Notes: generated by a model from the letters alone, not told the origin. DNA of 64,000 nucleotides from Microbotryum silenes-acaulis (GCA_003665825.1 QPFY01000011.1:868001-932000); one strand, 5' to 3'; shown: positions 32,473 through 45,127, numbered from the stretch's first letter. Made by a program: numbers and translations.

Positions 32473-34551
32473 ATGGAGCCAGATCGACAAGACGCATCCA
32501 CGAGTAAGCTACCCAAAAAGTCTCGCACGCCCAGATGCCGTTCGACACTGCTCGTTGTTGACCGTTCCACCCCTTGTTTCTCCACCGTGCACAGGTCAAG
32601 TCCCGCTCTACGCCAGTGCTGCTGGCCCGCCGCCGCGCAAAAAGTCAAAGTGGGACGACGACGATCCAGAGGAGGATGCTCGAGCGTTGCAACAGGCACG
32701 CGAGAAGAAACGGCTCAAGAAGCTCGAGCTCGAGGCCAAGCTCGCTCGCGAGAAGCAACGATCGTCGCAGCAGGACGGTGGAAAGGGTGGTCTGTCGATC
32801 GCACCTCTGAGCGTCAAGGGCGCTGCGATCGCTGCTTCTGGGAGTGGGAGTGTGGGGAATGGCAAAGGTGCGGATCCGACCAGCAGGAATGACTCTGAGG
32901 CCAGGACGAGGGAGGCAACCCCGGCGGCAGCAGGCGGCGAACGACCTTCGCTGGCAACGGTGATCAAGACGAGGCGACCACGGGGCAGAGCAGCGCATCC
33001 ACCACTGCAGAGTTGTCGATCTGTCTATTGCTACGAGGTGAGTGCTCTTATAAATGATCTGCAGCTCGAGAACGCTTCTGACGTTGCAAACACTGCGTCT
33101 CCCCTCGCATTAGCGGCTGAACGAGATCGAGGAAGGTAGCTACGGTATCGTCTTTCGCGCTCGATGCAAGACAACGGGCGACATCGTCGCGCTCAAGAAG
33201 CTCAAGATGGACAAGGAGAAGAACGGGTTCCCCATCACCAGTCTGCGCGAGATCCAAACGCTCATGACCGCCGCCCACGAGTACATCGTGCGGGTGAGGG
33301 AAGTGGTCGTCGGCGATACTTTGACCCAGTCAGTCTCGTTCTTGCTCATCTTTGGTAAATGACGCGATGCGGGTCGCACTAAACTACTCGTCTTATGTAT
33401 GTAGAGTCTTTATCGTGATGGACTTTGTCGAACACGATCTCAAGACGCTTCTGGCGACCATGTCGACCCCGTTCTTGGCATCCGAGATCAAAACCCTCCT
33501 ACTGCAACTCTTGTCCGCCATCGCGCTTTGCCACGACAACTGGATCATCCACCGCGACCTCAAGACGAGCAACCTCCTCATGAATAATAGAGGCCAGATC
33601 AAAGTCGCCGACTTTGGCCTCGCGAGAACGTACGGCGATCCCTTGGGGGACATGACCCAGCTGGTAGTGACGCTCTGGTACCGGTAAGCTTGCATTGAAA
33701 TCGAGTCGAGCGGCGCAGAAACTGACCGAGAAGGGATCGGAACTTGTTGCAGTGCTCCGGAATTACTCTTCGGCGCGACAGAATACACGACTGCGGTCGA
33801 CATGTGGTCAATTGGATGCATCTTTGGCGAGCTGATTCTGAAGGAGCCGCTTTTGCCGGGCAAGGGAGAGATCGATCAAGTGGCCAAAGTAAGCCAGAAT
33901 CTGCGGGACCGAGGCCATTTATCGTATCGGGTCAGTTTCTTACATACCATCGGAGTCGCAGATCTTCAAGCTGCTGGGCCGACCTACGGATGAAATCTGG
34001 CCTGGCTTCACGAAGCTGCCGAATGCCAAAAACTTCAATCTAGCCGCGGCCCAACCGTCAGTCTCGCCTCGAAGGTTTCTTCTCCTGATGTCAACTCAAA
34101 CCCAACTCGATGCAACCATTCCACTTTGCAGATACTCGAATCTGAGACAGACATTCAAGTACACGACTGCGCACGGCCTCGACCTCATGTCACGTTTGCT
34201 CGCCTACGACCCCGAGAAACGCATCTCGGCCGAGGAGGCGCTTCGACATCCCTACTTTAGCGAGAGCCCCCTACCGAAGCATAGCGATTTGTTCGCTTCG
34301 TTCCCGAGCGTCGCAAATGGGGAAAAGTGAGTGGATTGGTGGCCTAGGAACGCAAAAGCTGGAGTGAGCAACGTGGGGTCTGACCGTTCTCCCTCTGCTG
34401 TTCAATGGTCTACAGGAAACAGATGTTCGCTTCGCCTTCTGCTCCTTCGAGGGCCGCCGAGTGAGTAGCCGCAAAATACAATTGCTTCAGCAAGTTCTGA
34501 CCACTCGCTGACGGAACGTACCGGTTGCGCAGCCAATACGATTTCGTTTAG
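32473..34551 (+). CDS. Cyclin-dependent kinase, CDK11 (PITSLRE) type
   Basis: Nuclear Ser/Thr kinase of the CDK10/11 group. Nine exons (32473-32503, 32595-33037, 33114-33328, 33405-33683, 33753-33888, 33962-34056, 34132-34326, 34416-34460, 34533-34551) keep phase and give 485 residues. A Lys/Asp-rich N-terminal extension with a coiled-coil-like stretch ([19 protein letters not shown]) precedes the kinase domain. It has [12 protein letters not shown] (Gly loop), IVALKKLKM (Lys), the literal PITSLRE cyclin-binding helix, [10 protein letters not shown] (catalytic loop), DFGLARTYG and WYRAPELLFG. Downstream are ALRHPYF and a short tail. The diagnostic PITSLRE makes the family call secure. Confidence 0.92.
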
Positions 34552-34801
34552 GCTCATCGTCAGGGCTGCTTGGGGTTGGGTTCGGAGGCATGATGTTGTA
34601 ATAAAAGTAAGAATATGTCTTCTGCCGAAGATATCATGCCCAAGTCCCGCGAGGGTCGTAGGAATATAGCGAGTATTTTATCGTGTCCTGCAGGCCGAAC
34701 AGACTATCCCCTCGCGGGCATAGCTTACAGGTCTCAACAGATTCTGGTTACACAAACGCAACGTACAAAGCTATGTAAATAGGATGCTCAGCGCGGACCA
34801 C

Positions 34802-36557
34802 TCAACTGGGAGGGGTGAACGAGAACACAGAGCCCAGAACATCGCCTAGCTTGGCCAGCTTCGAATTGCGACCGACGAACATGCTCGCCGCCGAAAAGCC
34901 GGCCCCACCGCCACTGACCATCGTCAAAGGTCTCCCTCGTGAAACCCTCCCTAAAGCCTTAAACACGCCTTCGACCTCTTCGTCCGAATCAATCATGACG
35001 GCTTCGTCGTGGTTGGTCCCCATCGCCGCAGCAATTTGCTCCCCTTCCGACTCGTCGAGGTACTCGCCGACTATCTGCACCGCACCCTTTTTGGACGATC
35101 CTTCGCGATTCTTCTTCTCCTTGCCTTCTCCCGATCCCTTCTTCTTCTTCTTTTTGGGGTTGGCGACGGCGACCGCAATGACCTCGGGTTCCCCCGTTGC
35201 GCTTGTCCCTGTTGCTGCCTCGACGCTGCCCTCTGCACCTGGCCCGACGCGCGCCTGTACCGGTTTGTCGTTTTTGAAGTTGGGCTTGTTGGCTCTTTGC
35301 CACTCGTGGAGGAGGACATCGTAGGGTTGTGATCGATGCGGGACCGAACGCTTGGCGCCCATCGAGTGGGTTTTGCACGTGAGCGAGCGCAGGCACTGCA
35401 GGCCCTTGTCGTTGATGACACCGCATTGTCGATCGACGTCCACTGGACCGCCTGTGAGGGTTTACAATTGTGTGATCAGCATCTTGGGAGCTTGTTGATC
35501 AGGGTGCGGATCCGTACTAACCTGCACGAGAGGCTTTGGCCTTCGCGGCGGCGGCGGCGGTACTTGCTCCGCTGTTGTTGCTGCTTGGCCCCGCCGAAGG
35601 CGATCTTGCCTCGTTACCCTTGAGCACAAAGGACGTCTTCTTCTTCGGGTTGGGTGCTGCCGATTTCGGATCCTCGGGGGTCGTCGAACCCGAGGGGCCG
35701 GCACCGCCAACGGATCCACCACCTAGCACGATGACGAGCCCGCCTGCCTTGGGCTTCTTAGCAGATGATGACGACGAGGGGGTAGGTGCATCTGTTACCA
35801 AGGCGAGGAAGTGTCCCCAAGTTAGTTTCTTGGGAGAAAAGGGGGGGATCTAAGGAGTCAAGTGGGGGGGAAGGATTGCCACAAGTCACGTGTAGACTGA
35901 CCTTCGGCGGCTCGTTTCATGGTTTCGCGACGTCGGATCTCGGCACAGTTGACTGCAGGGAAAATTTTGGTGAGTTCACGGGTCAGTCTCGGAAGGACCG
36001 CACCGTGGAAGAGGAGGTGGTGCGTCGTGTCAACCGCCACGGACCACCTCGAATGGGTCGCGTGACGCGTTGATGCGACCCCGTGGCTCTGCATTGGGGC
36101 GACAATGGGCGAGCAGCAAAATACCTTTGTGGTGTTCGAGTGCGCCTTGAAGTATGGGCTTGGCACAGTCGGGGCAGGCGATGATGTTGTTCGCGTCGAG
36201 GAGCGGCAGCAACTGCGCGGAGAGCTGGGTCGTGTCGCCGTTCGAATTGGGGTCAGCCCGTAGGGCTGCTCGACGGTAATTGGGTTGTATCACGGTGTCA
36301 GCGAGTGGATTCTCGCACCCGAGGATGGTGAGCGATCTCTCCTACTGACCTTGTCGAATCTTGGCCCACTGATCTCCCTGATTGGGGTCGGCCGCACCGG
36401 TGTCGTCAGGGGCTATGTTCTGTTGCGAATCGTGACCTGCACCCGAGGCGGCGGCGGCGTTATTCTTGATCGGCGTGTTGTTGGTGTTGTTGTTGTGGAG
36501 GTGGGAGGCTGAGGCTGAGGCGGGAACGTCGCCAATGTCTCGTAGTTTGAGTTTCAT
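34802..36557 (-). CDS. SGF73: SAGA deubiquitinase-module subunit Sgf73 / ataxin-7-like
   Basis: Chromatin protein that anchors the H2B deubiquitinase module to SAGA. Exons 36557-36350, 36265-36125, 35952-35902, 35791-35522 and 35451-34802 give 439 residues. The N-terminal zinc-binding motif is [20 protein letters not shown], formed across two introns. A Ser/Pro/Ala-rich linker leads to the SCA7 domain: [32 protein letters not shown] and [20 protein letters not shown] Lys-rich patch and a low-complexity tail end the protein. The start is the first ATG after a GTG-initiated extension. It is convergent with the CDK gene and divergent from the clathrin adaptor. Confidence 0.92.
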
Positions 36558-36922
36558 GCACAGCACCAAATGCGGCCACGGGCGGCTGTTGGCGCGGGCT
36601 TGACTGGACTACCGACCCGACTGGGTGCAGAAGGCAAGAATGGCGTCAGGACGATCGAGACAATTCGGCGGCCGATCTAATGCTTGATCCGCGATTCATA
36701 AGAAGTGATTTGGGTGGGAGTAATGCGTCGCGCTAATACCCTGCGCGCGCGCATGGATGTCTCAGGTTCCGAATGGGGCGGTCGGTTGTCAGTCCCGTGC
36801 CGCTGGGCTTGCTTGTCGTCGTGCCCGTGTCCGGTCCGAGGTAGAGCCCTACACAGCCCCCATCGCATCGTCGTCCCCGGTGTAGTCGGTCCGTGCGTGC
36901 CAGTCTCGGTCGTCAAGTAGCC
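36558..36922. other. Divergent promoter region of SGF73 and the AP180 gene
   Basis: 365 nt between the proposed starts of two divergent genes. No distinct motif recognised. Confidence 0.35.
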
Positions 36923-39900
36923 ATGTAAGTGCGCCACCTCGGTCCTGTCCCGGGATGGCGCTGCCTCTCCGTCACTGCACTCGGATCGTGGTGGATCGGT
37001 GGTGTTCCGCCCGACGCCCGCGCTGACCGACGACCGCGTGCTGACGCTCGTATGGTACGATGCCGCATCGACCACAGGAACAAGACGGTCGCATTGGCTA
37101 CCAAGCCCAAGAGGGCCGCCCCTAAAGCCAAGGTCAGCTACACCTCCACCTGCACTTGCCGCCCGGCCATCATACTTTCTGGCCTCGATCGGTCACCATG
37201 CGCCCGTCGACCGTGTGGGACGGAGCGCATCTCGTCGATCACGGGCTGAGCAAGTCCACCTTGCGAAGTACGATGGCCTTCCCGTGCCGGTCTACTTGGC
37301 CCGGAATGAGTCCTTGCCCTATTCTGGAACCGTACCAGCCGTAGGATTCATCTCAGGACATTTGGCTCGACCGGGACCGGGATCAATCCGGCCCCTCGCC
37401 CCCGCGCTAGGCCTTGCCCTTCTCCACCGGGGACTCGGGACTCGGCATCATGTTTACCCTTCACCTGCTCGCTGTGGAGCTCAAAACATGAACTGCTGAC
37501 TCATCAAGAGCGCCGTTTTCTTTTCTCTCTCACCTCCAACAGTACATCGACCCGATCGTCCAGTCGACTTTCAACCAGGATGGCTCGATCCAAGAGATTG
37601 TCCGGGCACTCTCGACTCGACTCCGCGATTCCAACACGACCGTAAGTATACGCTCCAGCTGAGCTGTGCAGCCACACAAGCCCAGAGGACTCACACACCA
37701 GACCTTCCTTGGCTTGCAGGTCGCATTCAAGGCGCTGCTCGTACTGCACCAGATGATACGGTCCGGAGCGCTCGAACCGACGTTCTCCTACCTCGCCTCG
37801 TCCTCGGTCACGTCACAGCTCTCGTCCCACGAAGCGCCCAACATCTCCGCGTACGGCCAGTACCTTGCTTGCCGCATCAAATCTTATGCGAACCTCAAGC
37901 GGGACGTCATCCGCGACAAAGCCGATCGTCGCTCCATGAGCCGGCTTCGGACCCTGACCGTCGAGGGGGGTTTATTGAGAGAAACGAGAGAGGTCCAGCG
38001 CATGATTGCGACCTTGGTCGAAAGCAAGGTGAGTCGATTTCGAAGAGACTTTATTCGAATAACACTGATCTTGAGATGCTCTGCTGCAGTTTTACGCCGA
38101 TGACATCGACGACGAAGTCTCGATGACTGCGCTGCGCTTCCTCGTCAAGGATCTGCTGGTGCTCTTCACCGCCGTCAACGAAGGCGTCATCAATGTTCTC
38201 GGTGGGTGAACACAGCTTATAAGTTGTTTATTCCACTCAACTGACGTTGATAATGACTGCGTTGAGCAGAACATTACTTTGAGATGAGCCACGTCGACGC
38301 CACGACTGCGCTCAAGATTTACAAGACCTTCTGCCGAGACACCGAAAAGGTTGTCGCATACCTTGGGATCGCCAAGAAGCTGCAACACGTTACCAACATC
38401 CCCATTCCCAATCTCAAACATGTGCGTGTGGGGTGTTTTAGCTTTGAAGATGAGCAGAAATTCGGAGACTGACTCGCACACCCCCATGTCTCCATACCAG
38501 GCCCCGGTGTCTCTAGTCTCGTCCCTGGAGGAGTACCTCAACGACCCCAACTTTGAGCACAACCGAGAAGAGTATAAGGAGAACAAGCGGATAGCTGATG
38601 GAAAGCCTAGATGTGGGTTCTGCCTCGGTTTTGCCGATTAGAAGAGCTCAATGCTGACGAGGCCGATTATGCCCTTCTTAGCTTCGTCCAAAGCACCTGC
38701 GACGTCGGCACCATCCGCCGCCACCGCATCCACGTCCGCACCTGCACCCTCTGCTTCGACTTCGTCTGCCACACCATCCTCGAACGAGGCACCAAAAGCT
38801 CCCACGTCCTTCACCGACTTTTTCGAGTCGATCGAGCAATCGCAAACGGCCATGTTCGACCCTTCGACGGGCTCACCGACGCTCAGCTATTTCCAGCAAC
38901 AGGCCGTATTCAACCCCTTCGTGCAGAACCAAATGACGGGCATGCAATCGCCCTTCGGCATGGTTCAACCGCAGATGACGGGCTTTGCCGCGCCGAACCC
39001 TTTCATGCAACCTCAGATGACGGGTTTCGTGCAGCCTCAAATGACGGGCTACGTCCAGCCGCAGATGACGGGCATGGCGCCAAATCCGTTCCGACAGAGC
39101 ATGATGCCGACAGGACAATCGCCATTTGGAGCGTTCGCTGGTGGACAACCCCAACCTCAAATAATGCAACCGCAAGCAACGGGCATGCCCTTCACGGCCC
39201 AGGGTGGATCGGGGTTCCTTCAACCGCAAGCGACAGGCGCTGGTCCCTTTGGCAACGGGACTCGACCCATGAGTGCTATCACGTCGCAGGCAACCGGTAG
39301 TCCGTTCGGTAACACGGTCCAGCCCGCATCGCCCTTCATGTCGCAAGCCCCGGCGACCCCTTCGTCCCCTTTTGCTCCTCCACAACGAGTGGCTTCGCCT
39401 TTCGGCAACGGCGTGTCCTCGCCGTTCAACTCAACCTCCTCGGCACCCGCCACGGCGCCTCTGCAAGCTCAGAAAACAGGAACCCGGAATCCGTTCGCCC
39501 CCGCGCCGGGCTCCGTCCCTTCGCCCAAACAGCCCCAAGGTCCGAGCATGAATCAGCTAGCGTACAATGCCTTTAACCAGTCGCAGCAAGCCCAGGCCCA
39601 ACAGCAACATCAGCAGCAGCAGCAGCAGCAGCAGCCACAAGTGCAGCAAAATCAACAGAGTGGGTTCGCCAATGGTACAAATGGATCAGCCTTCCAATCA
39701 TCGCAACCTACGGGCTCATTTTCGACTGTATTCGGCAACGCGCCGTCAAACCCGACACCATCGGCCCTGACCCCGGTCAAGACGGGCATGATGGGCAATG
39801 TTGCTTCCGAGTTCGCCTCCTCTTCCTCACCCTTCGGCGCTTCGAGCGGTCAAAATGCGTCCGGAAGCACGTCAACCACCCAATTCTCTTCCTCGTCTGG

Positions 39901-40438
39901 CTTCAGCCCCATCTCGACTTCAAACCCGACACCGTTCTCGACCTTTCCTTCCACTTCGGGTCTTCAATCCCCTTCTTCACCTCTGACCTCGCAGCCCACC
40001 GGCTTCGGAGGCTCCACGATGCGCGCCTTCCAACCCACTTCGACCTTTGGCAACGACCTCGCCAAAGAGTTTAGTGGGGCCTCATCGACACCTTTCCAAT
40101 CCCAATCGCAGACCGGGAATGGTTCCTCCAACTTCTCGGCGTCGCACCAGAACCAGAATCAATTCAGAACGAACTCGACCGGTCGTGCCTCCCCTTTCGC
40201 CACCTCGAACTCTTCATCTTCTGCAATGGCCCCGATCCAAACCCAATCGACGGGCTTTAACCCCTTCAGGGGGTCGACACTACCGCCACTCAACTCGCCC
40301 TTGTCGGCGCAGAGGACAGGGTTCCAACCCTCGAGCGCGTTCGGAGCGAGTCTCGTGGCGGAGAACCATGGGCAGGGGCAGGGGCAGGGCCAACAAGTTG
40401 GTGGTCCGTCGACGAATGCTTCGTATAATCTAATCTAA
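36923..40438 (+). CDS. ANTH-domain clathrin adaptor, AP180/Yap1801-like
   Basis: Endocytic adaptor that binds PI(4,5)P2, clathrin and EH-domain proteins. Proposed exons 36923-36924, 37078-37132, 37543-37641, 37720-38028, 38090-38201, 38270-38421, 38501-38612 and 38682-40438, 865 residues. The ANTH domain starts KTVALATKPKRAAPKAKYIDPIV with the lipid-binding Lys cluster, and continues VAFKALLVLHQMIRSGA and LKIYKTFCRDTEKVVAYL. The long tail is disordered, with many NPF motifs (FNPF, PNPF, RNPF) for EH domains and about ten Q-x-T-G repeats such as VQPQMTG. A Gln run is encoded near 39597-39640. The start codon appears split AT/G by an intron with GTAAGT; a longer 5' exon is possible. Confidence 0.85.
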
Positions 40439-40599
40439 GAGTCCAGCAGGCGTTTAAGATATTAAGTAGTAGTAGTGCGGGGGAAATTTCTTGCTGTTCG
40501 CGAAGAGCTTCGAGACACCAAGTTGTTTTGCGAAGGGTGCAAAATATGATTTATGAACCTCATTGCAGAGAGATCGGTACAACAAGTGGATGTAGACAA

Positions 40600-42955
40600 T
40601 TATTGACTGGACTGTATATGCTCCGTCCCACCGTCCCCATTCGACATGATCACGTCGAGCGTCGCCGCCGTCGGTCTGGGATCGCTCATCATCCCATTCG
40701 GGACCGAGGACCCATTTACTTCGTGAGCTACCCCGACCGCCTCTTTGGCGTTCAAACTACCCGTATCGACAAGGAACTCGAAAACTCTTTCAACTTTTTC
40801 CCCCCATTCGTCCTCGACTTCGATCCCGTTCTGCATCGTCACGTCCTCCTCCTCCCCTTCGACGACGGCCATCGATCCGTCCTCGCCCATGACAAAGCTC
40901 GAAGGAAGTTTCGGCTTCTTGACGATGAAGTCCCTCGCTTCGCGACTGGTCATTTGCGCGCCTCTCCGAGCCCACTCCCTCAACAAGGTCTCTTTGAGGA
41001 ACAAGTAGGGTTTGGGAAGGATCCTCAAGGTCGAACAGAGTTGTTGTTCCAAAACGGTCAAGAGGTGTAAGGAGGAGGCACTGGCGAGTGTCAAAGCGGG
41101 AGGCGTCGATGTCGGAGGACGGGAGGGTGCGCCACTGATGGCAGGTTTGAAGATGGTCGGTGTGGCGGACAGTATCCCATTCCTCGATCGACTCAAATGA
41201 CCCAAAGGATCCCGGTAACCCAACCTCGCCGCTCGTTGCGCTTTCGCATGCTCGTATCGTTCGCCATCCGCGATCGAGGTGACGCCCATGCGGCGGTATT
41301 CCTGAAGTTCAGAGATGCGCTTTCGAAGGGCCGCTTCGTGCAAAAGTCCGTCGACGAAGGTTTCGTGGTCTAGAGCGGTTTGGATTTTAGCGTAAGGTTT
41401 GGCGCGCAGGATCAAGTCGCGTTCTTCTTTGGTCCGTTTGCGTTCGTTGACGACGATCTACGGAAAGGGTCACAACTCCATGATTAGCCAATGGTATGTT
41501 GATCATGATGCTCCCTGTGGGTGGCACCAACTCGCCTGCTTGTAATTGATCAAGCCACGATCGGCAATGAGCTCCTTGGCGGCCATGCGCTTGTCGTACC
41601 GCTCGTTGAACATGTCCAACAAGGTCAACTTGAGCTCGAGGTCCTCCTGCGCCTCGTCGCCAGGTGCTTGGCCCATCGGGGGTGTTTCATCGACTTTGGT
41701 CGTCTTGTCGGCGGTCAAAGTGGGTTCTTCTGTCTCTACTTCGGCTTCTGGCTCTGCTTCTTCTTGGACGGCCTCCTCGGTCGATTCCCCTTTGATGAGC
41801 TTGGGCTCTTCGTCTGCTTGTGCTGCGGTCTCTTCGACGACTCTTACTCCTGACCCTGCTTCGTCCCCTTTGTTGTCCTTCTCGTTCTCCTCCGTCCCGG
41901 TAGCTTCCTTGTCTTCTACAACAGGTACCTCTCTCCCACCTTCAATCCCCTGTACTTCCTCCAAACTCGCCGGTTGGGCCGCTCCACCGAACGCGTAGAC
42001 CTTGCCGAATTCCAAATCCTTGATCAACAACTCGGCCTCGTTCTCGTACTCGGTCTCGAACTCCAAACGACCGGGCATGAATCCGCCGATCTCGTGGCAG
42101 GTCGGGGCCGAAGCCATGGGTTTCGGTGGGGGTAGAGCTGAGGTTGAAGGGAGGGTTTTCGTTCGTTTCAGGTTTCAGGTTAGTGGGGAGGAGGCTTGTG
42201 AGAATGGGCCCTGGATGAGGTCGGACTTGGGGGACTTACGAACAGGTCGGGATTGTAATTCTTGCAACCTCGCCTTTTTCCTCTTTTGAAACGCTTCTTG
42301 ATCGTCCGAAAAGTCAGAGGCGATGGTCTGGAGTTGAAAGCGACAATCGTCAGGGTCGGTATCGGATTCGTGCTCGAGAGAGAGAGAGAGAGAGATGAGT
42401 TGTGCACAACTCACGGGCAGAGGGTACTCGGTTGACCAAACATAAGTGTCCATGTAGTGTTGTTCGCATTCCTCCTTGGTGCGCCCTCCGACATGTTCGG
42501 CCATGTCGGCCCAATTTCCGAGACCGTACATCTCGGCGCCTTCGATCAGGAGCAGTTCCTCGTCGGCGCCCCAGTCGTTGGTGAAGATGGGGAACGCATG
42601 GGACGAGATGATGCGGTACGCGTGGTATGATCGATGCGGTCCGACTGATTTGCCCGACAGAAAGCACTGCGGGGTGGTGTACGTGAAGCTCAACATCGTG
42701 TCGTTCGGTGCTCGACGGGTGAAACGGGCAGTCTACGTCGCGACCTACGGGCACACACAGATCAAAATCGGGACAGGTGAGACGTTCCGAGGTCGACGTG
42801 AGCGTCTCGGCGCATCGTACATGGACCGAGTGGGTGATGTCGGCCGAACACGAGTCGCACGAGGCCTTCATTCCGCTCTCGAGCGCTGGGATCGACGCGA
42901 CCGCATCCGGACCACCCGTATCACGAGGCTTTTGCTTGCGTTTGGTCACTGTCAT
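40600..42955 (-). CDS. ADA2: SAGA/ADA transcriptional adaptor Ada2
   Basis: Adaptor that activates the Gcn5 acetyltransferase in SAGA. Exons 42955-42749, 42666-42415, 42327-42240, 42137-41536 and 41457-40600 give 668 residues. Order of domains: ZZ zinc finger ([16 protein letters not shown]...[10 protein letters not shown]), SANT/Myb ([37 protein letters not shown]), Ada2 box ([31 protein letters not shown], an acidic insertion, [19 protein letters not shown]), [21 protein letters not shown], and a C-terminal SWIRM domain ([22 protein letters not shown]). The ZZ part contains a 10-residue insertion or an unrecognised small intron. Intron 4 (41458-41535) has a GC donor (CAG|GCGAGT). Intron 2 holds a GA/CT dinucleotide run. 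Confidence 0.92.
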
Positions 42956-43198
42956 CGCTGGGTCAGCGTCAGCGTCAGTGTGCGACGGTCAGCGGTCGTG
43001 CCGGCGAAGAGGAGGTGGCGGTACGGATGAGGCCAGGTCGACAATCTCAATCGGAACCAAGGCGTGGGATGCCGGTGAGATCTGAAAAGTGGAGGCCACG
43101 CAGGCGCGCACGATCAAGCGTTGCAAGATCCGGTCATCTTTTGCTCTCTCACGCTGCCCTACCTCGGTTCTTTGCTCGTTTTTTTTGCTGTACTCACC

Positions 43199-43837
43199 AT
43201 GCGCATGGTCAGCCTATTGTGTGTGAATTTCTCTCTCCCACTGGGCCTGACCTGACCTCCCCCTCTCCCTCGGTACATGTAGCTCGACAAGGACGTGTCT
43301 GACTCGACCGCGAATGACGATACACCGGTCACGCTCGAGGACCAGACCCACATCAACCAGTTCTCCCAACTGAATGCCCACTACGACGAGTTGACCGAGC
43401 GCCTCGAGGTCGTCCAAAAGGAACTCGAGGACGTCGAGGAGCTCGAACCCGAGTTGGAACTGATGGATGACGAGGACGAGGTCATGTGAGCCGCAAACGC
43501 CCCGCGTACGCCTACTTGCGTTTGCCTCGACTGATCCTGTACAAGCCTACTCGGCAGGTACAAGCTCGATTCGTCGTTTCTACGGTTACCGGCATCCGAG
43601 GTGTTGACGCTGCTGCAGCGCTCGCTCGAAAAACTCAACGCCGAGGCCGCGACACTGCGAAGCGAGAGGGAAGAATGCGATCAGGGCATGACCAAACTCA
43701 AGGGGTTGCTCTATGCCAAGTTTGGCAGTCAGTGCACTCACTCGGCCTGGCCAGACCGCCGCTTGCAGAGAGTGGGATCGAACTGACTTCGGCCCCTTCT
43801 TCGCGCAGACTCGATCCATCTCGAACGAGGCGATTGA
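43199..43837 (+). CDS. GIM3: Prefoldin subunit 4
   Basis: Beta-type subunit of the cytosolic prefoldin (GimC) chaperone that delivers actin and tubulin to TRiC. Exons 43199-43207, 43283-43485, 43558-43727 and 43809-43837 give 136 residues. The first exon encodes only Met-Arg-Met. Then come VTLEDQTHINQFSQLNAHYDEL and a coiled coil (LEVVQKELEDVEELEPEL). The conserved hairpin YKLDSSFLRLPASEVLTLL is followed by a second coiled coil and YAKFGNSIHLE. All junctions keep phase. The gene is divergent from ADA2 (244 nt gap). Confidence 0.9.
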
Positions 43838-44214
43838 TACCCCCCGGGGCAGGGGACTATGGGAAAGGGATCGTACCGTAATTCCGCATCTTGTATTTGT
43901 AATTCATGAACAATGCATCCCTCCGTCTTGCCGAGCCAAGCCGACCCGCCGAGCTAAACACTGCCGGCCTGAGCTGGGCCCCACTTGACCGCGCGCTTTC
44001 CGTTTCCCCCTTCTGGAACCGGTTGCCACCTCAACTGAGCCCTTCACCGCATTTGACAGTCAACACCGTGGCGACAGTGGACCTCAAATCGCGTCGTGGT
44101 CTGCTGCTGATCCCCACTGTCGTTTCGGTCTCAGCTCACCGCTCCCCACCGTTGCCCTTCGTCGATCTTGGTCGTCATCGTTATCGGCTCCAGCTCGGTC
44201 CCTTCTGCCGCCAC

Positions 44215-45127
44215 ATGTCGACGTTCGCCCACCTCCCCTGGGACATTCAGCAATTCCTCGCCGCACCCGTACCGACGGCCGAGTCCGAGTCCGCCACCTC
44301 CTTAACGACCGTCCCCTCCTCCCGTGTGCTCTCCTTCTACCAAAACGACCTCCCCGCCCTCCCCAGTCGATACCACCTCGACGACCACCACACCCACCTC
44401 TCCCACAACTACGCTCAACTCGAATCGAACCATTCCTTCATCCAATGGTGGTTCCCACTCCGAACACCAGGCGTGAACGCTCAAGCACCTTTACTCACCT
44501 CGGACCCAAAAGAACTTATCGCTTTGAGGACCGATCCGGAAGTGCAACGTCGTTTCAGAAAGAGTTACGAGATCATGTTGAATTTTTATGGGTTCGAATT
44601 GGACGGTTTCGATTCGGGAACGATCAAGAGAACTGAAAACTATGAAGCGAGGTATCGTAATCTGGTTAAGAACAGTCATAATTGGTTACGCGTATCGAGG
44701 ATCCTCAAAAGTTGTACAGAGGTACGTGGCCTCCCCCGATCGAAACAGAAAAGAGAGAAGAAGAAGAAGAAAATTGCAAAAAAAATAGACTCCCCCCGCC
44801 CCCTTCTTCTTGTAACTCACTTGTTCCTCCTCCTGAACTCAACACCAGTTTGGCCTCGAATACCTCAACGCAGCTCTACTCCTCTTCATCCTCGTCGAAC
44901 AAAACCCGTCCTCCCCGAACGGACTCTTGAACGACCGAGGCTTGATCCGATCGATGGATCAATACTGGAGGTATTGCATTCGCAATGACGAGGAAAGGGA
45001 ATGGGTTGTCAGAGTAATCGATGAGGTTCGAACAGGGCAGAGGGAATGGATGCAGACCGAGTACGAGGAGGCGATTTGGAGGAGGAAGGTGACGGGTAGT
45101 TTCAGGGAGGATGTACAAGCGAATTGA
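44215..45127 (+). CDS. OGFr-domain protein
   Basis: Contains the conserved region of opioid growth factor receptor (OGFr_N). That domain also occurs in fungi and bacteria and has no settled role there. Two exons (44215-44721, 44849-45127) give 261 residues. Domain motifs are FYQNDLPALPSRYHL, LESNHSFIQWWFPLRTPGVN, IALRTDPEVQRRFRKSYE, MLNFYGFELD and NYEARYRNLVKNSHNWLRV followed by SRILKS. The C-terminal part (RSMDQYWRYCIRNDEERE) is helical. An upstream in-frame extension to 43906 overlaps the prefoldin 3' region and is not used. The intron ends with a clean CCAG acceptor. Confidence 0.87.

Noticed and set aside
42376..42396. GA/CT run as a CRISPR-like or functional repeat
   Set aside because: Simple dinucleotide microsatellite inside an ADA2 intron.
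43906..44214. N-terminal extension of the OGFr-domain protein
   Set aside because: Overlaps the prefoldin 3' region and has no similarity to the family; the ATG at 44215 starts right before the domain.
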